A stretch of 64,000 nucleotides of DNA from Arthrobacter sp. NicSoilC5 (GTDB lineage: Bacteria > Actinomycetota > Actinomycetes > Actinomycetales > Micrococcaceae): the NCBI RefSeq assembly GCF_019977395.1, contig NZ_AP024660.1:496001-560000 (forward strand), in the 5' to 3' direction. Below the pieces are notes generated by a model. That model worked only from the letters and a program-made list of their open reading frames with translations, had not been told where the DNA came from and made no database searches. A program made the translations under genes and the position numbers. Positions 8,952-17,850 of this stretch are shown here, piece by piece (positions within the stretch are counted from its first letter, which is position 1; each line of letters starts with the position of its first letter).

Positions 8952-8987
8952 CTGATGAGGCTTATCGAATTGGAAAATAAGTATCAG
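8952..8987. promoter_or_regulatory. imperfect dyad in the AraC / polyol operon divergent region
   Basis: Two nested inverted repeats, CTGAT...ATCAG and CTTAT...ATAAG, lie in the 272-base divergent region with unequal spacers (4 and 1 bases between the nested half-sites). The block is A+T richer than its surroundings and could hold the AraC-type binding site or the polyol promoter. Weak evidence from symmetry and position only. The rest of 8883-9154 shows no other clear element apart from AAAGGAG ahead of the gene at 9155. Confidence 0.35.
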
Positions 8988-9154
8988 AAACGGGCAACGG
9001 TGACGCTAGTTGTGGCACATCCCCCACACCTACTGTTGAGGAACAAGAGCACGCCACCGGGATCCCGGAAGCTGGCCGCACACCAGACCGGCACCCTGAC
9101 GCAGCAGTCGGGTGCATCTGCCCTGAATCTTCCTGAAGAACAAAGGAGTCCTTA

Positions 9155-10501
9155 ATGCGCCCGAAAACGCGCGCTGCCGTCCTGTCCGCCGGAGCCCTCT
9201 GCATCGCTCTGGGCGCCACGGCCTGCGCAGGTGCCGGCGGAGGCAATTCCGCCGGCAACCCCAACAGCATCAACGTCCTGATGGTCAACAACCCCCAAAT
9301 GGAGGACCTGCAGAAGCTCACCGCAGACAACTTCACCAAAGAAACCGGCATTAACGTCAACTTCACGATCCTGCCGGAGAACGACGTCCGGGCCAAGATC
9401 AGCCAAGAGTTCTCCAGCCAGGCCGGTCAATACGATGTCGCATCGCTGTCCAACTACGAAATCCCGTTCTATTCCGCCAACGGCTGGCTGGCACCACTGG
9501 ACAGCGTGGCCAGGGACCCCGGCTTCGACCAGGCGGATATCCTCCCCGCCTACACTGCTTCCCTCACCGGTACGGACGGCAGGCTCTACGGCGAACCGTT
9601 CTATGGTGAATCGTCCTTCCTGATGTACCGGAAGGACATCCTCGAGGCCAAGGGCCTGACCATGCCGGACAAACCCACCTGGGACCAAGTGGCCGACATC
9701 GCGGGGAAAGTAGACGGCGCAGCACCCGGCATGAAAGGCATCTGCCTGCGCGGCCAGCCCGGCTGGGGCCAGGTCTTCGCGCCCCTGACCACAGTGGTGA
9801 ACACCTTTGGCGGCACCTGGTTCGACAAGGACTGGAATGCCCAGGTCAACAGCCCGGAGTTCACCGCCGCCACCGAGTTCTACACCAACCTGGTCCGCCA
9901 ACACGGTGAAGCAGGAGCCGCCCAGGCAGGCTTCACCGAGTGCCTGAACAACATGAGCCAGGGCAAAACGGCCATGTGGTACGACGCAACCTCGGCCGCG
10001 GGTGCCCTTGAAGCCGACTCCTCTCCGGTCAAAGGCAAAATCGGCTACGCCCAGGCTCCCATTAAGGAGACCAAGTCCTCGGGCTGGCTCTGGACCTGGT
10101 CCTGGGCCATGCAGGCCGCCTCCAAGAAACAGGATGCCGCCGGGAAGTTCGTAGCCTGGGCCAGCTCCAAGGACTACGAACATCTCGTGGCATCCAAGCT
10201 CGGCTGGGCCAAAGTCCCCTCCGGCAAACGCGTCTCCACCTATGAAAATGCGGAATTCCAGAAGGCTGCCCCCTTCTTCACCGCGGAGCGGTTCGCGATC
10301 GAGAACGCCGATCCCAAGAACCCCGGCACCCAGCCGCGACCCGCCGTCGGAATCCAGTTTGTGGGCATCCCCGAGTTCGCCGCCCTGGGCACAAACGTTT
10401 CGCAGGGCGTCAGTTCCGCCATCGCGGGGCAGGGCACGGTGGCGGACGCTTTGGCCAAGGGCCAGGACGCCGCCCAAAAAATCGGCAACAAGTACAAGTA
10501 G
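9155..10501 (+). CDS. ABC polyol-binding lipoprotein (SmoE type)
   Basis: Solute-binding lipoprotein of 448 residues with a signal peptide ending in lipobox GATAC (Cys 24). ATG at 9155 has AAAGGAG upstream. Sequence style (INVNFTILPENDVRAKISQEFS near the start, AGNKYK end) and length match binding proteins of sorbitol/mannitol CUT1 transporters. It is the first gene of a five-gene plus-strand operon with two permeases, a polyol-type dehydrogenase and a PfkB kinase, which together make import and oxidation of a sugar alcohol to a ketose plus its phosphorylation the likely pathway. Family sure, exact polyol inferred. Confidence 0.92.
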   Translation: MRPKTRAAVLSAGALCIALGATACAGAGGGNSAGNPNSINVLMVNNPQMEDLQKLTADNFTKETGINVNFTILPENDVRAKISQEFSSQAGQYDVASLSNYEIPFYSANGWLAPLDSVARDPGFDQADILPAYTASLTGTDGRLYGEPFYGESSFLMYRKDILEAKGLTMPDKPTWDQVADIAGKVDGAAPGMKGICLRGQPGWGQVFAPLTTVVNTFGGTWFDKDWNAQVNSPEFTAATEFYTNLVRQHGEAGAAQAGFTECLNNMSQGKTAMWYDATSAAGALEADSSPVKGKIGYAQAPIKETKSSGWLWTWSWAMQAASKKQDAAGKFVAWASSKDYEHLVASKLGWAKVPSGKRVSTYENAEFQKAAPFFTAERFAIENADPKNPGTQPRPAVGIQFVGIPEFAALGTNVSQGVSSAIAGQGTVADALAKGQDAAQKIGNKYK

Positions 10502-10527
10502 CACCAACCGAACCGCAGGAGAATCCC

Positions 10528-11496
10528 ATGACTACCGCAACGGCGCGTATCTCCCGACCGGGACACACCGCAGCCAAACCCACACGACGTGGGCCATCCC
10601 GTGAACGCGCCATGGCCTGGGCACGGCGTGCGCCGCTGCTCCCGGCCCTGATCTTCCTCATCGTGGTAACCCAGCTTCCTTTCGTGGTGACGTTGTTCAT
10701 CTCGTTCCTGAACTGGAACAGCCTTAGCCCCAGCAAGACGGCCTTCGCCGGGCTGGAAAACTACATCACCGTCCTCACCGACCCGGACCTGCGGCAGGCG
10801 ATCTTCACCACCATCGTCCTCACCGTCTCTGTGGTGCTCGCCAGCCTGCTCATCGGGCTGGGCCTGGCCCTGCTGCTGGACAAGAAGTTCCTGGGCAGGG
10901 GATTGGCACGAACCCTGCTGATCGCACCGTTCCTGGTGGTCCCCGTGGCTGCCGCGCTGATCTGGAAGCACGCCCTCCTGAACCCCGCTTACGGGCTGAT
11001 AAACGGCATCCTCACCTGGCTCTGGTCGCTTTTCGGCAGCAGCGCTGCCCCGCAGCTGGACCTGCTGTCCCAAGCACCCCTGGCAGCCGTCGTCGTCTCC
11101 CTCGTATGGCAGTGGACGCCGTTCATGATGCTCATCCTGCTCGCCGGTTTGCAGTCGCGACCCATGGACACAGTGGAAGCGGCCCAAATGGACGGCGCCA
11201 CACCTTGGGCGATCTTCCGGCACCTGACGCTGCCACATCTGCGCCAGTACCTGGAACTCGGCGGTCTGCTCGGCGCCATCTACATCGTGCAGAACTTTGA
11301 CTCCGTCTTCACCCTCACGGCGGGCGGCCTGGGCACCGCCAACCTGCCCTACGCCATCTACCAGACGTTCTACTACGCCAACGAATATGGCCTGGCCTCC
11401 GCCGCCGGCGTCGTGGTGGTCATCGGCACCATCATCGTGGCGACCTTCGCACTCCGCACCGTCTTTTCACTCTTCAAGAAGGAGGCAGCACGATGA
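10528..11496 (+). CDS. CUT1 ABC polyol permease (SmoF type)
   Basis: Membrane subunit of the polyol importer, 322 residues, about six helices; EAA loop visible as EAAQMDGATPWAIFRHLTLP. It starts 26 bases after the binding-protein gene with GGAGAA ahead of the ATG, and its last four bases overlap the next permease (ATGA), indicating coupled translation. The N-terminal 30 residues are a basic soluble tail. It pairs with 11493-12410 to form the channel. No ATPase gene follows, unlike classical smoK/mtlK operons, so the energising subunit must come from elsewhere. Confidence 0.94.
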   Translation: MTTATARISRPGHTAAKPTRRGPSRERAMAWARRAPLLPALIFLIVVTQLPFVVTLFISFLNWNSLSPSKTAFAGLENYITVLTDPDLRQAIFTTIVLTVSVVLASLLIGLGLALLLDKKFLGRGLARTLLIAPFLVVPVAAALIWKHALLNPAYGLINGILTWLWSLFGSSAAPQLDLLSQAPLAAVVVSLVWQWTPFMMLILLAGLQSRPMDTVEAAQMDGATPWAIFRHLTLPHLRQYLELGGLLGAIYIVQNFDSVFTLTAGGLGTANLPYAIYQTFYYANEYGLASAAGVVVVIGTIIVATFALRTVFSLFKKEAAR

Positions 11497-12410
11497 GCAC
11501 CCTTACCCCCGCTGCACCGCAGAGCACCCCACCTCGCCCCACAGCGCTGACCACCGGTAACCGCAAGCGCGGTAAAACGAGGATGGACCCCACGCGCAAC
11601 AACACCGCTGCCGGTGTCGCTGCGTGGCTGCTGGCCCTGCTCTTTGCATCCCCCGTGGTGTGGATGATCCTGACCTCGTTCCACTCCGAGACGGATGCGG
11701 CCACCAATCCGCCGTCGATCGCGGCAAGCCTGACCTTGGACGCCTACCGGGAATTCTTCGGCGAGACGTCCGGTGTCAGCCCGTGGCCGTCCCTGATCAA
11801 CTCCGCCACCGCATCCATCCTGTCCACGGTCCTGGTCCTGGTGCTGGCCATCCCCGCCGCCTACGCACTCTCCATCCGGCCGGTGAAGAAGTGGACCGAT
11901 GTCATGTTCTTCTTCCTCTCGACGAAGATGATGCCCGTGGTGGCTGCGATCCTGCCGCTTTACCTGTTCGCCCGCACTGTAGGGGCACTGGACAACATCT
12001 GGTTCCTGATCCTGATGTACACCTCCATGAACCTGCCCATCGCGGTGTGGATGATGCGGTCCTTCCTCGCCGAAGTTCCCGAAGAAATGCTGGAGGCGGC
12101 CCAAATCGACGGCGCCAACCTCCTGCTGATCCTGCGCAAGGTCATCGCCCCGGTCGCGATGCCGGGCATCGCCGCCACCGCCCTGATCTGCTTCATCTTC
12201 AGCTGGAACGAACTGCTCCTTGCCCGCGTCCTCACCGGCGTCGTGGCGGGCACCGCCCCGGTCTTCCTGACCGGCTTCGTGTCCGGGCAGGGATTGTTCC
12301 TCGCCAAAGTCTGCGCGGCCGCCGTCGTCATTTCCCTGCCGGTGCTGTTCGCCGGTTTTGCCGCCCAGGACAAACTCGTCCAGGGCCTCTCCCTGGGCGC
12401 TGTCAAGTAA
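11493..12410 (+). CDS. CUT1 ABC polyol permease (SmoG type)
   Basis: Second membrane subunit, 305 residues, about six helices; EAA loop EAAQIDGANLLLILRKVIAP. Its ATG lies inside the ATGA overlap with the upstream permease. The C-terminus LVQGLSLGAVK is typical of the MalG/SmoG branch. A variable polar N-terminus of about 35 residues precedes the first helix. It completes the polyol importer with the genes at 9155 and 10528, and the dehydrogenase follows 31 bases later in the same operon. Confidence 0.94.
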   Translation: MSTLTPAAPQSTPPRPTALTTGNRKRGKTRMDPTRNNTAAGVAAWLLALLFASPVVWMILTSFHSETDAATNPPSIAASLTLDAYREFFGETSGVSPWPSLINSATASILSTVLVLVLAIPAAYALSIRPVKKWTDVMFFFLSTKMMPVVAAILPLYLFARTVGALDNIWFLILMYTSMNLPIAVWMMRSFLAEVPEEMLEAAQIDGANLLLILRKVIAPVAMPGIAATALICFIFSWNELLLARVLTGVVAGTAPVFLTGFVSGQGLFLAKVCAAAVVISLPVLFAGFAAQDKLVQGLSLGAVK

Positions 12411-12441
12411 CGTGCACGCCGCTTTCGAAAGGATCGCTCCG

Positions 12442-13503
12442 ATGACAACTCCCACAACCCGGTTCCGCCCCCACGCCCACGCGAAACTGCCCGCGACCAT
12501 GCGGGCCAGCGTCCTGAAGAGCCAGGGCGACATGTCCATGGAAAGCTTGCCGCTCCCGCAACCCGATGCGGACCAGGTACTGGTGCAGGTCACCGCCGTC
12601 GGTGTCTGCGGCAGCGACGTCCACTACTACGAGCACGGCCGGATCGGCCCTTACGTTGTGGACCACCCGCTCATTTTGGGCCACGAACTCTCCGGCCGGA
12701 TCGCCGCCGTCGGCAGCTCCGTTGACCCCGCCCGCATCGGCCAGCGCGTCGCCGTCGAACCCCAACGGCCTTGCCGTACGTGCAAGCAGTGCAAGGCCGG
12801 CCGCTACAATCTATGCCCGGACATCGAGTTCTACGCCACACCGCCGGTCGACGGCGCGTTCGCCGAGTACGTGACGATTCAGTCGGACTTTGCCTACGAC
12901 ATCCCGGACAGCGTCAGCGACGAGGCCGCCGCCTTGATCGAACCTCTCTCCGTGGGTCTCTGGGCTTGCGAACGCGCCGGGATCAAGCCCGGCAGCCGGG
13001 TCCTGATCGCCGGAGCCGGGCCCATCGGCATTATCGCCGCCCAAGCCGCCCGCGCCTTCGGCGCCACCGAAATCTACATCTCCGATATCGCCGAGGACCG
13101 GCTCGCGTTCGCCCTCCAGCACGGCGCCACGCGCGCGCTCAACGCGAAGACCGACAGTGTGGAAGGGCTCGACGTCGATGCGTTCATTGACGCCTCCGGC
13201 GCACCCCAGGCGGTCCGCGCCGGGATCAAGGCAGTGGCACCCGCCGGCCGCGTCATCCTGGTGGGGCTCGGAGCTGACGACGTGGAGCTGCCCGTCTCCT
13301 ACATCCAGAACCGGGAGATCTGGCTCTCTGGCGTTTTCCGCTACACCAACACCTGGCCGCTGGCCATCCAGCTCATTGCTGACGGGAAAGTGGACCTGGA
13401 CATCCTGGTCACCGGCAAATTCAACCTCGCCCAGTCAGAAGAGGCACTTAAGGCCGGCAAGCTGCGTGGACAGCTTAAAGCCGTGGTCTACCCGGGCCGC
13501 TAG
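12442..13503 (+). CDS. zinc-dependent polyol (sorbitol/xylitol) dehydrogenase
   Basis: Medium-chain NAD-dependent dehydrogenase of 353 residues that should oxidise the imported polyol to a ketose. Catalytic zinc ligands C56 (VCGSD), H81 and E82 (GHE) are present, as are four structural-zinc cysteines C111, C114, C117 and C125, and the Rossmann motif GAGPIG. HYYEHGRIG after the first Cys is characteristic of sorbitol/xylitol dehydrogenases. I chose ATG 12442 because AAAGGA lies just upstream; the open frame extends back into the permease gene without a better start. It sits between permease and kinase genes of the polyol operon. Choice among sorbitol, xylitol or another polyol is open. Confidence 0.92.
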   Translation: MTTPTTRFRPHAHAKLPATMRASVLKSQGDMSMESLPLPQPDADQVLVQVTAVGVCGSDVHYYEHGRIGPYVVDHPLILGHELSGRIAAVGSSVDPARIGQRVAVEPQRPCRTCKQCKAGRYNLCPDIEFYATPPVDGAFAEYVTIQSDFAYDIPDSVSDEAAALIEPLSVGLWACERAGIKPGSRVLIAGAGPIGIIAAQAARAFGATEIYISDIAEDRLAFALQHGATRALNAKTDSVEGLDVDAFIDASGAPQAVRAGIKAVAPAGRVILVGLGADDVELPVSYIQNREIWLSGVFRYTNTWPLAIQLIADGKVDLDILVTGKFNLAQSEEALKAGKLRGQLKAVVYPGR

Positions 13504-13549
13504 ATCCATGTTCCCGGGACTGATGAAGAGAACTGCGAGGAAGCAAGCC

Positions 13550-14545
13550 ATGACCGATACCGGACCCACACCTGCGCGCCTACCGGCTGAACGGGGAGCC
13601 ATCGTCACCGTCATTGGTGAATCGCTCGTCGACGTCATCCGGGAAGCCGGACGGACAACTCCGGCCCGGGTACACGCGGGCGGGAGTCCCCTCAACGTCG
13701 CAGTCGGGGTGGCCCGCTTGGGCTTTGCCAGCAATTTGGTGACGCACTACGCCGATGATCAGTACGGTCTCATGATCGAAGAGCACCTCCAGTCCAACGG
13801 CGTCACGGTGATCAGGGGCGGCAGCGCACCGACGTCGACGGCCACCGCAACGTTAGGTGCCCGCGGTGCCGCCGCTTATGCGTTCGACATCAGCTGGGAC
13901 CTGGCGGGGGCAACACTGCCTGCGTTGGCCGCCGTCGAGACTTCCTCCCATGTGCACGCAGGATCAATTGGGGCTCTACTGGGGCCAGGGGACCAGGCCG
14001 TCCTTGGCCTTCTCGAGGCGGCGGGGGAGGGGGCAACGATCAGCTACGACCCCAACTGCCGGCCGGCCATCAGCCCTGATGTCACCGCAGCTCGTACACG
14101 GGCGGAACGGTTTGTGGCGGCCAGCGACATCGTTAAGGCCAGCGACGAAGACCTGGCCTGGCTGTACCCCGACCGCAGCCCGGAGGAAAGCCTTGCAGCC
14201 TGGCTGGAACTGGGACCGTCCATTGCAGCCCTGACCCGGGGCGCCGCTGGCCCGGTCATCATCACCCGGCGCGCGCGCATTGAAATGCAAGCAGAACCCG
14301 TCACCGTGGCTGACACCGAGGGCGCCGGCGACTCTTTCATGGCCGCTGTCATCGCCGGCCTTGCCCAGCTCGGAACGCTTGGGGCAGCCGGAAGACAACG
14401 CCTGCAGACGCTGGGCACGGACGAGCTCCATGCCCTGGCCGCATATGCCAACCGGGCCGGCGGGATCACCTGCTCCCGGCCGGGAGCCGACCCTCCCCAT
14501 ACCACTGAACTGGGACCGCTGTCCGCCGCAGCACCAGTGCGGTGA
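13550..14545 (+). CDS. PfkB-family sugar kinase of the polyol operon
   Basis: ATP-dependent kinase of 331 residues, probably a fructokinase or other ketose kinase acting after the polyol dehydrogenase. Visible are TVIGESLVDVI, the substrate loop HAGGSPLNVAVGVARLG and the catalytic motif DTEGAGDSFMAAV whose Asp is the general base. ATG 13550 follows GAGGAAG; an earlier in-frame ATG at 13508 lacks a ribosome site. It is clearly diverged from the two other PfkB kinases of the window (1-351 and 26717-27721). It is the last intact gene of the polyol operon; a decayed oxidoreductase gene follows. Confidence 0.9.
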   Translation: MTDTGPTPARLPAERGAIVTVIGESLVDVIREAGRTTPARVHAGGSPLNVAVGVARLGFASNLVTHYADDQYGLMIEEHLQSNGVTVIRGGSAPTSTATATLGARGAAAYAFDISWDLAGATLPALAAVETSSHVHAGSIGALLGPGDQAVLGLLEAAGEGATISYDPNCRPAISPDVTAARTRAERFVAASDIVKASDEDLAWLYPDRSPEESLAAWLELGPSIAALTRGAAGPVIITRRARIEMQAEPVTVADTEGAGDSFMAAVIAGLAQLGTLGAAGRQRLQTLGTDELHALAAYANRAGGITCSRPGADPPHTTELGPLSAAAPVR

Positions 14546-14608
14546 CTTCACCCTCCAGGACACATCCACACAGAATTGCGGCCATACATAGATAAGGAAC
14601 CATCTTTC

Positions 14609-15045
14609 GTGAACTCCGAGCAGCTACAAACCCCCGCACTGAAGGTCGGTGTCGTCGGCATCGGCTGGGAAGGCCAACAGCATTTGAAGGCCTACAGCAG
14701 CATCCCCGGTGTTGAGACCCTCGCCGTGGCGGGGATGGAAGAGGAGCCCCTGGCTGACATTGGCATCCACGTCCTCGACTACGCGCACCACCTGCTGGGC
14801 GAACCAAAGGTCCTGAGTGTCTCGGCGACCATCCACGCGGAGCTGTCGGCCAGCCCACGATCTTCACCGGCAAAGACGGGCAGAACGCCGACTACATTCC
14901 CGAAGCCCAGCCGGGCCTGGGTCTGGGCGCCATACGTGACGGTCAAGCCCCGTCACCATCGTTCGAGGAGGGGTTGCAGGTCCAGCGGGTCTTGGCAGCC
15001 ATCGAGGAATCAGCGGCCGCAAAATCGATTGTCGTTCAGATCTGA
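14609..15045 (+). pseudogene. collapsed Gfo/Idh/MocA oxidoreductase gene
   Basis: Remains of an NAD(P)-dependent sugar oxidoreductase of about 350-390 residues, reduced to 145 codons. The GTG start at 14609 with AAGGAAC upstream leads into the Rossmann motif VGVVGIGWEG, then jumps straight to the central DIGIHVLDYAHHLLGEPK segment, so about 130 codons are missing. Near 14845 the frame shifts, and the true C-terminus (EEGLQVQRVLAAIEESAAAK) continues in another frame to the TGA at 15045. At least one large deletion plus one frameshift. It lies 63 bases behind the polyol kinase and was probably once part of that operon. Confidence 0.8.
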
Positions 15046-15111
15046 AAGAGCAGGCAACCGCGCCCGACCCGGTGGCCGTGGCCGTACGGACAGCAGGACA
15101 GGGCAAAGAGA

Positions 15112-15147
15112 GGGAGAGCGGGGCATGTATCCATGCGCCGCTCTCCC
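15112..15147. terminator. bidirectional terminator hairpin
   Basis: A 15-pair stem with one mismatch: GGGAGAGCGG pairs with CCGCTCTCCC, and inner GCATG pairs with CATGC around a TATC loop. It lies between the convergent polyol operon/pseudogene and the phosphodiester glycosidase gene, where a shared terminator is expected. Confidence 0.8.
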
Positions 15148-15156
15148 TTGGTGTAT

Positions 15157-16821
15157 CTAGTTCTTTCGGCCGGGCAGGAGCAGGAGCGCGTCACCGATGG
15201 GGCGTTCGCCGGTGGCGTCCGACGGTGAGTTCATGACTTGGCCATCCTCGACCATGGTGGTGGATCCGCCGCCGTCGAGGTTCATGGCGTTGACCATGCC
15301 GAGCGATTTGGCCACGTCTGCTTCCTCGTTCAGGCTCAGGCCCAAGGAGGTGGTTTGGCGGCCGTCGGCGGTGACCAGCAGGGTCCGGCCCTGGGCGTCC
15401 ACGCCGGCGAAGGTGCGGGGGTTGCGCTTGTGGACCCAGCCGTAGAAGAAGCTGTTGCTGTCGTTGGTCCGGACCATGCCGTCGCGCTTGGCGGTGACGT
15501 CCAGCTGGCCGTTCCGGACCAGAGTCGGGCCGCCGTTGACAACGTCCGTAGTCGGCGTGGTGGTCAAGGTTTTGCCATTTTCGGTGAGCAAGTCCGTGTC
15601 GACTTTCAGCTTCTTGCCGGGCACGGCCAGGGCGGCGAGCTTGTCGACGTCCGAGCCGATCGCCTGCAGGGTCTGGCCGCCGGCGGGGATGGCGCTGCCG
15701 CGGGTGGGGTTGACCGCGGTGACGGTGCCCTGCGCGTCCAGGACGGCCTCGAGTCCGGGGCCGGCCGGGGTGGTGGGGCCGTACTCGGGGGTAAAGGCGA
15801 CGATTTCGTTGGCGTCCGTGCAGGTGAAGTCGTGCAGCGGAAGGTTGGTCGGGGTGTCGTCGGTGCCGCCGCAGTTGCGGATGAGCCCGGGCACGCGGTC
15901 GACCCCGTCCAGGGGGAGTTCTGCCGAGCCGGGCGCGGTGACGGTGCCGTGCCAGTGCAGGCGCTCGATAGTGGTGCCGTTCTTGTCCAGAACCAGGGAA
16001 GGCCGGTCGCCGACGGGTTCGCTGAGGACCTTCCCGTCGTGGACTGCGGCTCCGGCTGGGTCCCCTGGGGCGCCTGCTGCCGGGTCCATGGTGAAGAATC
16101 CGCCGTTCACCGCTGCCAGCGCACCGGAAGCAGCGGAGAGCTGGCTTGTCGCTTCGCGGTCTTCGAGGTTGGGGCCGAAGGAGGAGGTGAGGTCTCCGTG
16201 GAATTCCTTCGGGTCAATGGTGAGGACCTGCAGGTTCCAGGGGCCGCGGTCGTCCTCGCTGGTACCGGCATCGCCGTCCCAGCCTGTGTAGATCACCGAG
16301 GCTTTGTAGCCGGTGGCCTTGATCTGGTCGAGGGTGGGGGAGCCGTCGGCCTTGGACCCGAACTGGCCCACGCGGACCCGGTAGCCGAGGTCGCCGCCGG
16401 CGTCGGCCAACTGGGGTGACTGGACGTGTTCGACCCGGGCAGTAAGGCCGGCGGCGTTGAGCTTGTCGGCGACCATCTGGGCCTGCGACTGGGTGGACAG
16501 CGCGGAGGCGGGGGCGTCAGGGTCCGGCGACGTGGATGGGACCGCGACTTCGGCGGTCCAGAAGAAGTCCTGGTTGGGGGTGCCGCGGGTGATTGTGGTC
16601 CGGGTCAGGCCCGGGGCCAGGGTGGTTACGTTGCGGGTCTCGGGGAGGTCCTTGGCGCCGAGGTCCAGGTGGGTGGACGACGGCGCGGCGGCCTTCTGAT
16701 CGGGAGCCGGTGCCGTGGGTGCCGCGGTGGAGGGGCCTGCGGGGGTGAGGAAGGCGAAGGGGAGGGACACGGCCAGTGCGGTGATGACCGCACGGCGGTG
16801 ACGCTGATTGGGGGTGATCAT
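15157..16821 (-). CDS. secreted phosphodiester glycosidase (NAGPA-like) with SPOR-like region
   Basis: Exported protein of 554 residues. A Sec signal peptide occupies about residues 1-34. Residues about 105-165 look like a SPOR/sporulation-related repeat (AQMVADKLNAAGLTARVEHV then YRVRVGQF). The rest is the phosphodiester glycosidase domain (family of N-acetylglucosamine-1-phosphodiester alpha-N-acetylglucosaminidase), with AVNGGFFTMDP and the hallmark NLDGGGSTTM near the C-terminus. It may act on cell-wall or extracellular glycophosphates; the substrate is unknown. It stands alone, convergent with the polyol operon and divergent from bioY. Many actinobacterial relatives have the same SPOR-plus-NAGPA layout (general knowledge). 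Confidence 0.85.
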   Translation of the reverse strand: MITPNQRHRRAVITALAVSLPFAFLTPAGPSTAAPTAPAPDQKAAAPSSTHLDLGAKDLPETRNVTTLAPGLTRTTITRGTPNQDFFWTAEVAVPSTSPDPDAPASALSTQSQAQMVADKLNAAGLTARVEHVQSPQLADAGGDLGYRVRVGQFGSKADGSPTLDQIKATGYKASVIYTGWDGDAGTSEDDRGPWNLQVLTIDPKEFHGDLTSSFGPNLEDREATSQLSAASGALAAVNGGFFTMDPAAGAPGDPAGAAVHDGKVLSEPVGDRPSLVLDKNGTTIERLHWHGTVTAPGSAELPLDGVDRVPGLIRNCGGTDDTPTNLPLHDFTCTDANEIVAFTPEYGPTTPAGPGLEAVLDAQGTVTAVNPTRGSAIPAGGQTLQAIGSDVDKLAALAVPGKKLKVDTDLLTENGKTLTTTPTTDVVNGGPTLVRNGQLDVTAKRDGMVRTNDSNSFFYGWVHKRNPRTFAGVDAQGRTLLVTADGRQTTSLGLSLNEEADVAKSLGMVNAMNLDGGGSTTMVEDGQVMNSPSDATGERPIGDALLLLPGRKN

Positions 16822-17184
16822 GGTTACCGACCTTAGGGTGCCTCGAAGTCAGAGCGGGCTCCCACGCGCCGGGGTTAAACATGCTTTCGGCAAGTGTTCA
16901 TCACGCGTTGGGAAGACCGTGTCCGGATGTTCCGTGCGGCTGTGACGCCGATGAAGTTCCTCGACTCCCCACGCGGCCCCACGCGTCGGCACAGATGGTG
17001 TTGATTTCGATGAGTTCCTGGCCGGGGCCAGCGCCGCCCTTCGGTGTCGGCTCGACGGGCCGTCCGCTTTTGTAGTGGTTGGTCCAAAGATCACCGGCAT
17101 GGTGGTGGCCTCGCTACAAAAAGGCCGGAGGCAGGGCTGTGTAGCCTTCTTCGCAGGACCCCGTCCAACACCACAGGAGGAACC
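16822..17184. promoter_or_regulatory. divergent intergenic region with an inverted repeat upstream of bioY
   Basis: 363 bases without a supported gene, between the secreted glycosidase (minus) and bioY (plus). It holds an 8-base perfect inverted repeat, TTTTGTAG (17068-17075) and CTACAAAA (17114-17121), with a 38-base spacer, about 64 bases before the bioY ATG. No biotin-repressor type site that I recognise is present. The repeat may be an operator or a looped mRNA leader; unproven. Confidence 0.4.
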
Positions 17185-17850
17185 ATGACCCGACCGGCGA
17201 CGCCGAGCCCGGCCCCGTCCCAGTCCCCGGCCCAGGCACCGCGCCCCGCGGCCGGGACCGGACCCCGCACGACCCGCCGGATATGGGATGCGCAGTCACT
17301 GGCCCTTATTTCCGTGTTCGCCGCGTTGATCGCAGCCTCGGCGATCGTCCCGGGCATCCCTGTCGGCGGCTTCGGGGTGCCCATCACCCTGCAGACCCTG
17401 GCCATCATGGTGACCGGCCTCGTCCTGGGCGGACCGCGTGCCGCAGCCGCCGTAGCGCTGTACCTCCTCCTGGCGTTCGCTGGCCTGCCGATCTTCTCCG
17501 GCGGCCGGGCGGGACTGCAGGTCCTCGCCGGCGGATCGGCCGGATACATCGCGGGGTTCATCCTCGCCGCCCTGCTTGTCGGCATGGCCGCGGAGCAGGT
17601 CATCCGGCGCGTCCCGGCCAAGCGGCGCGGCCTCTGGTTCTTCCTCTCCGCCGTCGTGGTTACCGTGGTGGCATCACACCTGCCCGGCGTGCTCGGCATG
17701 ATGGTCAACCTCAAGCTGTCGTGGCCGGCTGCCTTCGCCAGTGACCTGATCTTCTACCCGGGCGACATTGTGAAGGACGCGGTGGCGTCCGCAGCAGCGG
17801 TGGCCGCGCACCGAGCCTTCCCGGACATCCTCGTGCGCCGGGTGAAGTGA
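17185..17850 (+). CDS. bioY: BioY biotin transporter S component
   Basis: Membrane substrate-capture protein for biotin uptake, 221 residues, about six helices. The BioY core is recognisable: VPGIPVGGFGVPITLQTLAI, GGPRAAAAVALYLLLAFAGLP, a Gly-rich GGRAGLQVLAGGSAGYIAGF, and LIFYPGDIVKDAVAS at the end. ATG 17185 has AGGAGGAA upstream. A Pro/Ala-rich 35-residue N-terminal tail makes it longer than the usual 180-200 residues. No bioM/bioN energising genes are adjacent; solitary BioY proteins are known to work alone or with a shared ECF module. Its stop codon overlaps the CHY zinc-finger gene by four bases (GTGA). Confidence 0.93.
   Translation: MTRPATPSPAPSQSPAQAPRPAAGTGPRTTRRIWDAQSLALISVFAALIAASAIVPGIPVGGFGVPITLQTLAIMVTGLVLGGPRAAAAVALYLLLAFAGLPIFSGGRAGLQVLAGGSAGYIAGFILAALLVGMAAEQVIRRVPAKRRGLWFFLSAVVVTVVASHLPGVLGMMVNLKLSWPAAFASDLIFYPGDIVKDAVASAAAVAAHRAFPDILVRRVK

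Noticed and set aside
9152..10507. 451-codon minus-strand frame over the polyol-binding protein
   Set aside because: Almost exactly mirrors the real gene and has no start signal or motif.
11373..12593. 406-codon minus-strand frame over the SmoG-type permease
   Set aside because: His/Gly/Asp-rich antisense product typical of reverse-read permease genes.
15238..16419. 393-codon plus-strand frame opposite the phosphodiester glycosidase
   Set aside because: Gly/Val-rich shadow without motifs; the minus-strand protein has a signal peptide and the NLDGGGSTTM hallmark.
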